Shown in pieces: positions 27,250-35,380 of a stretch of 64,000 bases of DNA (position 1 is the first letter of the stretch; each line of letters opens with the position of its first letter). The stretch comes from Streptomyces sp. NBC_01267 (lineage in GTDB: Bacteria > Actinomycetota > Actinomycetes > Streptomycetales > Streptomycetaceae): positions 7,423,001-7,487,000 of the forward strand of contig NZ_CP108455.1 in the NCBI RefSeq assembly GCF_036241575.1, read 5' to 3'. The notes beneath the pieces were generated by a model. That model searched no databases and was not told where the DNA came from. It saw nothing but the letters and a program-made list of their open reading frames with translations. A program made the position numbers and the translations under genes.

Positions 27250-28364
27250 AGGTACTCCTGTGCCCGCTGAACGATCCGGGCTACCTGTACCCGGCCCTCG
27301 CGGTGGGCCGGGAACTGCGCCGTCGCGCCCACGCGGTGCACGTCCTCGCCGCACCGCAGGCCGCGCCCGTGGTCGCTGCGGCCGGTCTGGCCGTGTCGGC
27401 AGCCGGGGACGGCACGGCCCTGTCGGTGGCCCACTGGACGGTGCGGGGCCCCGAGCAGCACGCAGTGGTGGCACGGGCGGTCCGGCTGCTGCGGCCCGAC
27501 GTCCTGGTCACCTCCGTGCTCTGCCACGGCGCACTGGTGGCCGCCGAGGCCGCCGGCCTGCCGGTGGTGGTCCTGGGTCTGACCGCACACCTGTGGCCCT
27601 ACCGCGGTGGCGCCGGTCCGGTGGACGCCCACGGGCGCGCATGGCGGCTGGCGGAGACCCTGAAGCACTACGGGGAGGTGCGAGAGGCGGCCGGCCTCGC
27701 TCCACGGCACGACCGGTTCCCGGATACCGCGCTGCTCGGCACCGCCTTCCTGCTGCGCGGCCACCCCCTCCTGGAAGCGGCCGACGCCGAACTGCCCCCG
27801 GCGGTACGGCATGTCGGCCCCTGCTGGTGGGAGCCGGAACCCCCGGCGGTGGAACCCCTGCCGGATTCCAGACCTCTGGCATACGTCCATCTCGGCCGTA
27901 CCTTCGGCGGCACCAGTCTCTGGCCGCGCCTCAACGCGGCCTTCACCTCGGGAACGCACCGAGCCGTCGTGGAGCTGGGACGGTCGGGAGCCCCCGATGC
28001 AGACAGGGACGCCGACCTGGTCGTCGGCCGCCGCCCCTGGATGGGGCCGCTCGTGGAACGGGCCGACCTCGTCCTGACCAACGCGACGTCAGCCCCGGTG
28101 CTCGCCGCGCTCCTGCACGGAAAGCCGTTGCTCGTCGCCCCCAACGGTTCGGAGCAGCAAGTCCTCGCCGCCGGTTGTCTGCGCGCCGGTGTCGCCCGCA
28201 TGCTCCCGGAGCCTGGTGCTTCTGCCGCGGACCTCCGAGCCGCAGTGGAGGAAACCGCACGCGATGCCGAACTACGGGCGTGTGCCGAGGAGTTGGGCGG
28301 TTTGCTTGCCGACGGCAAGAGCGAGGCGCGCGCCGCCGACGCCGTGGAGTCGGCGGCACGCTGA
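27246..28364 (+). CDS. GT-B glycosyltransferase-like protein (GT1/MGT type, divergent)
   Basis: The 372-aa protein resembles macrolide/glycopeptide-type glycosyltransferases. The N-terminus KVLLCPLNDPGYLYPALAVGREL is the acceptor-domain opening. The C-terminal nucleotide-sugar region reads VLTNATSAPVLAALLHGKPLLVAPNGSEQQVLAAG. The canonical 'HGGxGT' of GT1 enzymes is changed to TNATSAP, so donor binding or activity may be altered. It ends the + strand RiPP operon with a 4-nt overlap to the protease. It may glycosylate the peptide or have become a non-catalytic component; a glycosylated RiPP is a hypothesis only. Confidence 0.78.
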   Translation: MKVLLCPLNDPGYLYPALAVGRELRRRAHAVHVLAAPQAAPVVAAAGLAVSAAGDGTALSVAHWTVRGPEQHAVVARAVRLLRPDVLVTSVLCHGALVAAEAAGLPVVVLGLTAHLWPYRGGAGPVDAHGRAWRLAETLKHYGEVREAAGLAPRHDRFPDTALLGTAFLLRGHPLLEAADAELPPAVRHVGPCWWEPEPPAVEPLPDSRPLAYVHLGRTFGGTSLWPRLNAAFTSGTHRAVVELGRSGAPDADRDADLVVGRRPWMGPLVERADLVLTNATSAPVLAALLHGKPLLVAPNGSEQQVLAAGCLRAGVARMLPEPGASAADLRAAVEETARDAELRACAEELGGLLADGKSEARAADAVESAAR

Positions 28365-28385
28365 CCAGGTCCCCCTCGCGGACCC

Positions 28386-28997
28386 CTACCCCTCGTGCGG
28401 GGCCGGGGGCTGCATCCCGTCGAGCAGTACGTCCCGCAGTGCCGCCAGGAGCTCCAGCCCCCGGGTGCGGACCGCCGGTGGTGTCTCCTCGCGGCGCCGG
28501 TCGGCGATGACCGCGAGAGCCGCCGCGGCCTGGCGGGCGAACAGCGCGAGCAGGTCGAGTTCGGAGAGGCTGGAACGGGACTGCTCGACGGGGTCGAGTA
28601 CTTCGAGCACGCCGAGCACCCGGTCGCGGTGGGCGAGGGGCGCCGCCATCAGCGCGTCCGGCACGTACCCCGTCGATTTCGCGACGTCCCGGGCGAACAT
28701 GCCCTGCTCCCCGAGGTCATCCGCGATCATGGGCTCGCCCGAGACGAGTACCCAGCCCGCCAGTCCCCGGTCGGCGGGGAACCGGGAACCGACGAGGGAC
28801 TCCTCGCCCTCCCCGGCCACCGCCTGGAAGACCAGCTCATCGGTGTCCTGGTCGTGCAGCAGGACCGAGCTGGCCGCCGCGCCGAAGATGGCCCGGGCGG
28901 TCTCGACGACGGACTGCAGCAGGTCGTGCTCCGCGCTGTCGGCGAGCGCCGCGGGGCCGACGCCTGCGGCGGGGACGAGGCCGTGGGACTGGCTCAT
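28386..28997 (-). CDS. GAF-domain protein
   Basis: The 203-aa soluble protein is mostly a single GAF domain (residues about 20-170): HDLLQSVVETARAIFGAAASS, then the ADRGLAGWVLVSGEPMIADD and VLGVLEVLDPVEQSRSSLSE segments. GAF domains bind small ligands or sense redox state. No output domain is attached, so it probably works through a partner such as the cyclase/AAA protein of the same operon. It is the last of six overlapping - strand genes; its start overlaps the subtilase stop by 4 nt. It is convergent with the glycosyltransferase-like gene, 21 nt away. Confidence 0.85.
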   Translation of the reverse strand: MSQSHGLVPAAGVGPAALADSAEHDLLQSVVETARAIFGAAASSVLLHDQDTDELVFQAVAGEGEESLVGSRFPADRGLAGWVLVSGEPMIADDLGEQGMFARDVAKSTGYVPDALMAAPLAHRDRVLGVLEVLDPVEQSRSSLSELDLLALFARQAAAALAVIADRRREETPPAVRTRGLELLAALRDVLLDGMQPPAPHEG

Positions 28998-29854
28998 GAT
29001 TCACCTCGGGTTCTTGGTTCGCCGATGCGTACGTTCGCGGCGGAGAGGTAGAGCGCGTGCTTGATCTGAAACGGCGTCAGCTTCGGGTGGGTGCCGAGCA
29101 GCCGTGCGCACATCCCGCTGATGAAGGGGGTGGCGAAGCTGTTGCCGGTGGTGCGGATGGTCCTGCCGCCCGTCCAGGCCACCTGTACGTTCTGGCCGGG
29201 TGCGAAGAACTCCACAGGTGGTGCGGGGTTGTAGAGGAAGAGCCCCGAGTCGTCCTCGCGGTGCGTACCGACCGAGATGACCGACGAGAACCGCCAGGGA
29301 AAGCTCTCCACCGGTGTGTTGTGGGCCGAGGCCACCAGGGTGGTCCCGCTGAAGAACGCCTGGTCGGCCAGGGACCGCAGGGTCTCGAGGAATTTCGGGC
29401 GGGTGGTGGACAGACTGAGGTTGACCACGTCGAAGCCCTGGTCGATGGCCCAGCGCAACCCGGTGAGCAGGGCCTCGCCGCTGCCGGTGAAGCCCTCGCC
29501 CAGCACCCGCACGCTGTACAGGTCGCAGTCCGGAGCCACGCGCCGGACGATCCCGGCGCACGCCGTTCCGTGCCCGCAACCGTCACCGGCGCCGTCGGGC
29601 AGTGGACCGCTGTCGACGACGCGCAGGGTTCCGTCGGGTGCGGGTGCCACCTCGTAGGAGCCCTGGACCGTGCCGACCGAGGGGTGGCCGCACTCCACCC
29701 CGGTGTCGACCACGCACACCCGGACCCCGCCGCCGTCCGACCACGCCGAGGGGTCGGCGGGCAGGGCCGGCACCGTGTCGGCGAGCATCGTGAGGTCCTC
29801 GGGAGTGCGGTCGCGCAGGCTCCAGGTGAGCCCCCCCGCCGTTGCGTCGGTCAT
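28994..29854 (-). CDS. Cytoplasmic subtilisin-like (S8) serine protease
   Basis: This 286-aa subtilase has a complete catalytic set: Asp in VCVVDTGVECGHP, His in GCGHGTACAGI, oxyanion Asn in LVASAHNTP and Ser in TTGNSFATPFISG. It has neither signal peptide nor recognisable propeptide, unlike secreted subtilisins, so it should act inside the cell. Its place in an operon with a radical SAM enzyme and a small peptide suggests leader removal, or processing of a regulator. Start and stop both overlap neighbouring genes by 4 nt. Confidence 0.9.
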   Translation of the reverse strand: MTDATAGGLTWSLRDRTPEDLTMLADTVPALPADPSAWSDGGGVRVCVVDTGVECGHPSVGTVQGSYEVAPAPDGTLRVVDSGPLPDGAGDGCGHGTACAGIVRRVAPDCDLYSVRVLGEGFTGSGEALLTGLRWAIDQGFDVVNLSLSTTRPKFLETLRSLADQAFFSGTTLVASAHNTPVESFPWRFSSVISVGTHREDDSGLFLYNPAPPVEFFAPGQNVQVAWTGGRTIRTTGNSFATPFISGMCARLLGTHPKLTPFQIKHALYLSAANVRIGEPRTRGES

Positions 29855-32800
29855 ACGGTCCTGCCTTCCCGCCCGGCCGGACGATCCGCGCTCCGGGCCG
29901 CGGCCGAGCTGTCGTCGGCGAACACGGACGCGCGGTCCACGCCGAGCCGGTGCCCCTTGGCGGCGAAGTGCCGCAGCGCCGTGCGCGCCTCCCGCGCCGC
30001 GTCCGCGGGCAGAGCGAGCGTGCGCAGCGTGTGAGCCAGGTCGAGGGCCGCGGTGCCCCGGACGACCGGTGAGTCCGTGTCACCCGCCGCGGCGGTCGCC
30101 CGGCCCGCGCAGGCGCGCGCGGCTGCCGGCTCCCCGGCGAGGGCGAGCGCACGGGCCCGCAGTCCGTACGCGTCGGCGGACTCCGCCGGGGGCAGGCCGG
30201 CCTCCTGGGGATCCGGCAGGGCCAGCGCCTCCGCCTGCTCCCCGCGGTCCAGCAGGATCCGCGCCCGCTCGCGGGCGATGCCGGGAAGCGCACCCGTGGC
30301 GCCGAGTTCGCGTCCGGCGCGCGCGGCCTCCTCCAGCAGGGCGAGCCTGCGGCCCGGTGTGCCCGTCAGGGCCTCGACCTCCGCGGCGAACAGGGGGACG
30401 AACAGCGCGCTCTCGGCGTAGCCGAGGCCGTCGGCGAGGCGCGCCGCCTCGGCCAGCCGCTCGCGCGCTTCGTCGTGCCGTCCCTGCAGGGCCAGGAGTA
30501 CGGCCAGCGGGCAGCCCAGGGTGGCCCGGACGGTTGGTCGGCCGGCGCCGTGGGTGGTCAGCAGTTCCTCGCAGCGCTCGACGGCACGCGCGACCGGGGT
30601 CGGGCCCCGCCACAGGGAGATGCCGACCGCGCCGAGCGCCAAGGCCCGTTCGGGCTCGGCGTCGGCTCGGCCGGCGTGGTCCAGGGCCTGGCACAGCAGC
30701 GACTCGGCGTCGGCGTGCCGTCCGCGCCGCTGACGGTCCTGGGCGATGCGGACGCAGGCACGGGCGATGCCCTGGTCGTCGCCCGCCACCGTGAACAGCG
30801 CGAGTGCGGCCTCGGCCACGTCGGCCGCCGAGCCGTGCCGGGGGTCGAGGGCGGTCAGCGCGAGCCGGGCATGGGCGGCGCCCAGCCGGTCACCGGCCCG
30901 CTCCGCCGTGTCGAGCGCACCCGCCAGCAGCTCCCGGCCGCGCACCGGTTCGCCGCGGGCTACCTTCGTCTCACCGAGGCGGCGGGCGGCCTCGCCGGCG
31001 GCCGCCTCGCCGGGAGCGGCCAGGGCCAGGCCCTGGGTGAGGAGGTCGTCGGCCCATGGCAGATCGGAGCGTGCCAGGGCAGCCGCGCCGGCCCGGGTGA
31101 GCAGGCCGGCGGCGCGAGCACGCAGGGCGTCGGTCTCGTCGTCGCGCATCCCCAGTTCGGTGAGCAGCCGGTGGGCGCGGGCCAGATGGGCGCCGACGGC
31201 CGCATCACCCGCCTCCTGCCCGGCGAGGATCCGGGCGGCGTGCTCGTGACGCCGGGCACGCACCTTCTTGGCCATCCCGCGGTACGCGGTCTCCTGCACC
31301 AGGGCGCTGCCGAACCGGAGCACGGAGCTCGTGGACAGGGTGCGGCCACCGGCCTCGATGAGCCGGCGGCGCACGAGGCCTCGCAGCAGACCGGTGGGGG
31401 ACTCCGCGGGGCCGACGGGCTCGTCGCCGGTGGCCAGCTCGGCCAGGTCGGCGCGGCGGAACTCGCGCCCCAGGACGGCGGCCAGCTGCAGCAGGGTCCG
31501 CTCCTCGGGCGGCAGCGCGTCGATGCGGGCGCCGAGCAGGGCGTGCACGGTGAGGGGAAGGTCGTCGCACTCGGCCGCCATGGCCGTCAGGTGTTCCAGG
31601 TACAGCGGATTGCCCTCGGCGCGGTCCAGGGCACCCTCCAGTACGCCCTGCCGGTGGGCCGCCACCTCGACCAGCTCGCCGGCGAGAGCGGCGGCCTCTT
31701 CCCGGGTGAGCGGCGTGAGCAGCAGCGACACGGACCGCATCCGGCCGCTGCCCCAGCCGGGGTGGGTCTCCAGCAGCTCCGGACGCGCGACACACACCAG
31801 GGCGACGGGGGAGCGTTCGAGTTCGTCCAGCAACCGGTCCGCCATGTCGAGCAGTGGCGCGGACGCCCAGTGGCAGTCGTCCAGTACGACGACCACGGGC
31901 CGCTCACGGGACAACCCGTCCAGCAGGCAGGCCAGCGCCATCAGGGTGTCGTCCACCGAGGGACTGGGCGTGCCGTCCGCGAGCAGCCCGGTCCGCAGCA
32001 GGCGCAGCGCCTGTTCCGCCTCCGTCCGCTCGTGGACCGGAAGCGCGGCGAGGGCAGCTTCCTCTCCCACGGCCGCGAGTATCTGGCGTACCGCTTCGGC
32101 GAGCGGCGAGAGGGAGCCGGTCTCGCCGTACGGCCGGCACCGGCCCTCGCCGTACGCCGGGCAGTCCCGCAGCCACTCGCGCAGCAAGCGCGTCTTACCG
32201 AGCCCGGCCTCGCCGTAGACGGTCACCAGATGCGAATGGTGGTCCGTCACCAGCTTGCTCAACAGCAGCCGGAGTTCGGCCAGTTCCTGCTCACGGCCGA
32301 TGAAGGGGGTGTCGAAGCGGCGTACCCGCTCAGGGGCGTCCTCGTGCAGCGTGACCAGGCGCCGCGCCGCGACGGGGACACCTACCCCCTTGAGGGACAG
32401 CGATCCGGCGGGTTCGGTGACCGCCGAGGGCCCGGCGGCGTGCAGCGTGGCGGGGCCGATCAGGATCTCCCCCGCGCCGGCGTGCTGTTCGAGCCGTGCG
32501 CCGATGTTGACCACCTCGCCGGAGACCAGGGCCTGCCGGGCGGCGGGGTCGACGTTCACCACCACCTCACCGGTGTTCACACCGATACGGACGGCGAGCC
32601 GCACGCCGTGCTCCTGCTCCAGCTCGGCGTTGAGTCCGTCGAGGCCGGTGACCATTCCACGGGCGGCGGCCAGGGCCCGGTGGGCGTCGTCCTCGTGGCG
32701 CGCGGGCACCCCGAACACCGCCATCACGGCGTCGCCGATGAACTTTTCCACGGTGCCGCCGTGTTCCTCGATCCGGGCCCGCATCAGCGCGAAGTACCGG

Positions 32801-33015
32801 AGAGTCACCGTGCGCAGCGTCTCCGGGTCGAGCCGCCCGGACAGGGCCGTGGACCCGACGAGGTCGCAGAAGACCACGGTGACCACCCGGCGCTCCTCGG
32901 CCGGGCCGGAGTCGGCCGCGGCCACACAGGCGGTACCGCACCGGGGGCAGAAGGCCGCGCCCTCCGGCGGTGGTTCAGGGCACCGGGGGCACCTCGTCCG
33001 TGCGGTCCCGGTCAT
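29851..33015 (-). CDS. Adenylate/guanylate cyclase-AAA ATPase-TPR regulatory protein
   Basis: A 1054-aa multidomain protein. Residues about 9-27 form a zinc ribbon (CPRC...CPRCG). A class III nucleotide cyclase domain spans about 42-200 (VVTVVFCDLVGSTALSGRL, KFIGDAVMAVFGVP). An AAA/STAND ATPase follows, with Walker A TVYGEAGLGKTRLLREWL and the Asp-rich VVVLDDCHWAS. The C-terminal 450 residues are TPR-like helices. There is no C-terminal LuxR HTH, so it signals by nucleotide or protein contact rather than by direct DNA binding. ATG 33015 overlaps the stop of the small peptide gene by 1 nt. The role in peptide production control is inferred from the operon. Confidence 0.9.
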   Translation of the reverse strand: MTGTARTRCPRCPEPPPEGAAFCPRCGTACVAAADSGPAEERRVVTVVFCDLVGSTALSGRLDPETLRTVTLRYFALMRARIEEHGGTVEKFIGDAVMAVFGVPARHEDDAHRALAAARGMVTGLDGLNAELEQEHGVRLAVRIGVNTGEVVVNVDPAARQALVSGEVVNIGARLEQHAGAGEILIGPATLHAAGPSAVTEPAGSLSLKGVGVPVAARRLVTLHEDAPERVRRFDTPFIGREQELAELRLLLSKLVTDHHSHLVTVYGEAGLGKTRLLREWLRDCPAYGEGRCRPYGETGSLSPLAEAVRQILAAVGEEAALAALPVHERTEAEQALRLLRTGLLADGTPSPSVDDTLMALACLLDGLSRERPVVVVLDDCHWASAPLLDMADRLLDELERSPVALVCVARPELLETHPGWGSGRMRSVSLLLTPLTREEAAALAGELVEVAAHRQGVLEGALDRAEGNPLYLEHLTAMAAECDDLPLTVHALLGARIDALPPEERTLLQLAAVLGREFRRADLAELATGDEPVGPAESPTGLLRGLVRRRLIEAGGRTLSTSSVLRFGSALVQETAYRGMAKKVRARRHEHAARILAGQEAGDAAVGAHLARAHRLLTELGMRDDETDALRARAAGLLTRAGAAALARSDLPWADDLLTQGLALAAPGEAAAGEAARRLGETKVARGEPVRGRELLAGALDTAERAGDRLGAAHARLALTALDPRHGSAADVAEAALALFTVAGDDQGIARACVRIAQDRQRRGRHADAESLLCQALDHAGRADAEPERALALGAVGISLWRGPTPVARAVERCEELLTTHGAGRPTVRATLGCPLAVLLALQGRHDEARERLAEAARLADGLGYAESALFVPLFAAEVEALTGTPGRRLALLEEAARAGRELGATGALPGIARERARILLDRGEQAEALALPDPQEAGLPPAESADAYGLRARALALAGEPAAARACAGRATAAAGDTDSPVVRGTAALDLAHTLRTLALPADAAREARTALRHFAAKGHRLGVDRASVFADDSSAAARSADRPAGREGRTV

Positions 33016-33224
33016 CAGAACAGTGCTCCGCCGGCGATCTCACTGTGCGCCTGTACCTCCGGCTCGGCCGCGTCGAGCCGCTCCTTCAGACCCAGGAGCA
33101 GGGTCAGTTCCTCCGCGCTGAGGTCCTGAAGCACCTCCCGTTGTTCGGGGGAGAGGCTGTGCAGCGGGAACCCGGCGTCCTCCAGCGCGTGGAGGCAATC
33201 GCGATCAGGTGCGGGGTCGTTCAT
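33015..33224 (-). CDS. 69-aa 'aroma-sacti cluster'-type small protein, possible RiPP precursor
   Basis: This 69-aa acidic, helical protein starts at ATG 33224 with GGGAGGG 6 nt upstream. Its sequence pattern is DAGFPLHSLSPEQREVLQDL, then SAEELTLLLGLKERLDAAEPEVQAH and a C-terminus EIAGGALF. I recall this pattern from a Streptomyces family annotated as aroma-sacti cluster domain, found beside radical SAM enzymes; that recollection could not be checked here. The start lies 20 nt inside the upstream diiron-protein gene and its stop overlaps the next start, so expression is tightly coupled. Whether it is the substrate, a leader-binding chaperone or a scaffold is open. The glycine-rich end and terminal Phe are the likely functional part. 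Confidence 0.8.
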   Translation of the reverse strand: MNDPAPDRDCLHALEDAGFPLHSLSPEQREVLQDLSAEELTLLLGLKERLDAAEPEVQAHSEIAGGALF

Positions 33225-33909
33225 GAGCGCCCTCCCGTACGGTTGGTGCCGCGGCGATGCGGTCGAACAACTCGGTGAGAGCGGCGACCGTGTGCAGTGC
33301 GCTGACGGCGACCAGGGAGCGCTGCGCGGCGTCCAGAGGCAGCCGGTCGAGCAGCCGGTCCAGGTCCGCACCGTGTCCGTCGTCGAGGTCCGCGTGAAGG
33401 CGCACGGTCTCGAACGCAGCCTGTGGCAGCCCCGTCTCGCGCTCCAGCCGCCCGGCCAGGCCCGGCGCCGGCGCGTTGCCCTCCAGTACCGCGATGTAGC
33501 CGAGCAGGGCCACCGGATGGCTGTGTTCGAGCCAGTAGTACTGCGCGCCCACCAGGGCGGCGACGTGGGCCGGCGGGACGGCGCAGGTCAGCTCGCCGGG
33601 GGCCGTGCCGGTCGCTGCGGCGTCGGCGAGGAGCCAGTCGTCATGGCCCCGTTCCTCCTCGGCGTGGGCCCGCAGGTACCGCGTGAGCAGCGGCGCCACC
33701 GGGTCCTGCGACAGCGCCTCGCACCGTGCGGCGGCCCGCTCCATCAGCGGAACGGAAGCACGGATCACCTGGTGCATGGCGCACAGATAGTGCCGGTAGC
33801 GGCCCGGGAGCCCGGAATCGGAGCGCCAGACGCGGGCGGCGGAGGCCCGCAGGACGGGTTGCACGAGGGAAAGTTCGAGTCGCAGGCTCGCGACGGCCGA
33901 CGGGCTCAC
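33205..33909 (-). CDS. Heme-oxygenase-like diiron oxidase-type protein
   Basis: The 234-aa all-alpha protein has the iron-ligand layout of heme-oxygenase-like diiron oxidases (SznF, UndA and BesC are characterised members). There is a Glu/His pair in AHAEEERGHDDW (Glu85/Glu86, His89), a middle Glu143 (AVLEGN), and H-x3-D-x2-H at His172/Asp176/His179. Such enzymes use O2 for N-oxygenation, C-C cleavage or desaturation. The GTG start at 33909 overlaps the radical SAM stop (GTGA), and the gene overlaps the 69-aa protein by 20 nt. It is presumably a second tailoring activity on the peptide product. The reaction is unknown. Confidence 0.85.
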   Translation of the reverse strand: MSPSAVASLRLELSLVQPVLRASAARVWRSDSGLPGRYRHYLCAMHQVIRASVPLMERAAARCEALSQDPVAPLLTRYLRAHAEEERGHDDWLLADAAATGTAPGELTCAVPPAHVAALVGAQYYWLEHSHPVALLGYIAVLEGNAPAPGLAGRLERETGLPQAAFETVRLHADLDDGHGADLDRLLDRLPLDAAQRSLVAVSALHTVAALTELFDRIAAAPTVREGAHERPRT

Positions 33910-34973
33910 GCGGGAACCTCCTCGTCCCCGCGACCGCCGAGCAGCACGAGCGGCGCGTACCGCTCGCTTCCGTACCGTCGCAGCAGGGAAGCGGCCCCCG
34001 CATCGCGCTGGAGCCGGGCGCCGAGCGCGTCCATGGCGCCGGCCGCCGGGCGTGAACCGGCGCGTTCGGCCACGTCCAGTGCCGCGGGCCGCCGGGCCAG
34101 GCCGCGGCAGTCCGTACAGGACCCGACTCCGGCGGTACGGATGGTGCGCAGCACAGGCGACTCCTCGCAGCGGCGCCGTACCAGCGGCCAGTCGTCCTCC
34201 GCGATGTGTCCCAGACGCAGGTGCTCCGGCACCGGGCGGTCGTCCACCACACGCTGGTTGCAGCAGGCCGTGACGGTGCCGTCGAAGGTCACCACCGGCC
34301 AGGCCGCCATCGCGCACGGCGCGACGGGTCCCCCGGCGAGAATCTTGTCCGGGGCGGCCTGGAACGGGACCGTTCGGGCGGCTGCCCAGCCGGCCGCCCG
34401 CCCCACCGGCCTGACGTGATTGACCAGTACGGCTGCCCGGTCCCGGAATTCGGTCCGTATGGACGTGGTGATGTCCGCGAGATACGGATCGTCGACCGCG
34501 TTGCCCACCACGTGAAAGCTCACATCGATTCCGCTTTCCATGATGCGGTGTACCGCGCGAAAGGCCGCCGCGCGAGGTACTTCACGTTCGTGGAACACGT
34601 CGATGCTCGCCGAGAAATGGGCGACATGCCGCAACGCGCGCATGATGCGGCCGGGTACCCGGCCTTCGGCCGCGAAGAACATGCCGCTGAGCACCGACGT
34701 CCGTGTTCCGGCCGTCGCGGCGAGCGCCGCGAGCTCCTCCACGAGCGCGGGCCGTAGCAGCGGTTCACCGCCCGTGAGCATGAGGACCTCCGGACGGTTC
34801 CCGGAGGTGAAGCCGCCGACGAAGCGGCGCAGTGCCTCGGCCGGAGTGTCCTCCCCCCGTGGCCCCGACGAGGTGGAGCAGTGGGCACAGCTGAGCGGGC
34901 AGCGCCTGGTCAGGGTGGCGAGGAGCCCGGCAGCCGGTACCGGACGCAGCTCGATGATCTCCGCCAGCCGCAT
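33906..34973 (-). CDS. Radical SAM protein of the second RiPP module
   Basis: The 355-aa radical SAM enzyme carries CPLSCAHC (Cys25, Cys29, Cys32) and LTGGEPLLRP near residue 70. A C-terminal cysteine-rich stretch between about 220 and 310 (ACCNQ, SCTDCRG) fits SPASM/twitch-like auxiliary cluster binding. ATG 34973 is chosen for the strong GGAGGTGA just upstream; the open frame continues to 35264 but without a site. It is the first gene of a six-gene operon and probably modifies the 69-aa protein or another small peptide. It is not closely similar to the radical SAM enzyme at 22379-23572. Confidence 0.9.
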   Translation of the reverse strand: MRLAEIIELRPVPAAGLLATLTRRCPLSCAHCSTSSGPRGEDTPAEALRRFVGGFTSGNRPEVLMLTGGEPLLRPALVEELAALAATAGTRTSVLSGMFFAAEGRVPGRIMRALRHVAHFSASIDVFHEREVPRAAAFRAVHRIMESGIDVSFHVVGNAVDDPYLADITTSIRTEFRDRAAVLVNHVRPVGRAAGWAAARTVPFQAAPDKILAGGPVAPCAMAAWPVVTFDGTVTACCNQRVVDDRPVPEHLRLGHIAEDDWPLVRRRCEESPVLRTIRTAGVGSCTDCRGLARRPAALDVAERAGSRPAAGAMDALGARLQRDAGAASLLRRYGSERYAPLVLLGGRGDEEVPA

Positions 34974-35380
34974 CGCGTCACCTCCGTCCGGTCTGGGATG
35001 TGCGGCCCCAGCGTGCGCGGCACCGGTTGGGTCGCGGTTGGCGGGCGGTTCGGGGCCGGTACGCGCCGCAGGGTAGTCAGGCCGTTGGAGGGGGCCGGAC
35101 ACGGCCCGTCGTTTCCTGGCGGTATGTCCGCCTATTTTCCCTATATCCCGGCAGGTGCGTTGCTGCATGCACCTTGAACCATCCTCGGGCCCATGGCCCC
35201 GCCACTGACTTGTGAGCATGCTCTGAAGGCCGAAGGAATTCCATCGAATTCTCGAAGTGCTCACGGCTCCTTGCGGATTCGCTCACCCCCCGACCGCTCT
35301 TCGGAGGCTTTAGTGTACGGAATTGCATTCACTCTCCAGAATTCCGACGACACCGGCTGGGGAAGGGGTTGACGAGGGAA
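34974..35380. promoter_or_regulatory. Divergent promoter region between radical SAM operon and SARP
   Basis: The 407-nt stretch between two divergent genes has a noticeably A/T-richer part near 35215-35345, as expected of promoter DNA. No convincing palindrome was found. It must drive the six-gene - strand operon and the SARP gene. Confidence 0.45.

Noticed and set aside
30475..33129. An 884-aa + strand frame opposite the cyclase/AAA gene
   Set aside because: It is a complementary-strand shadow; the - strand has clear cyclase and Walker motifs.
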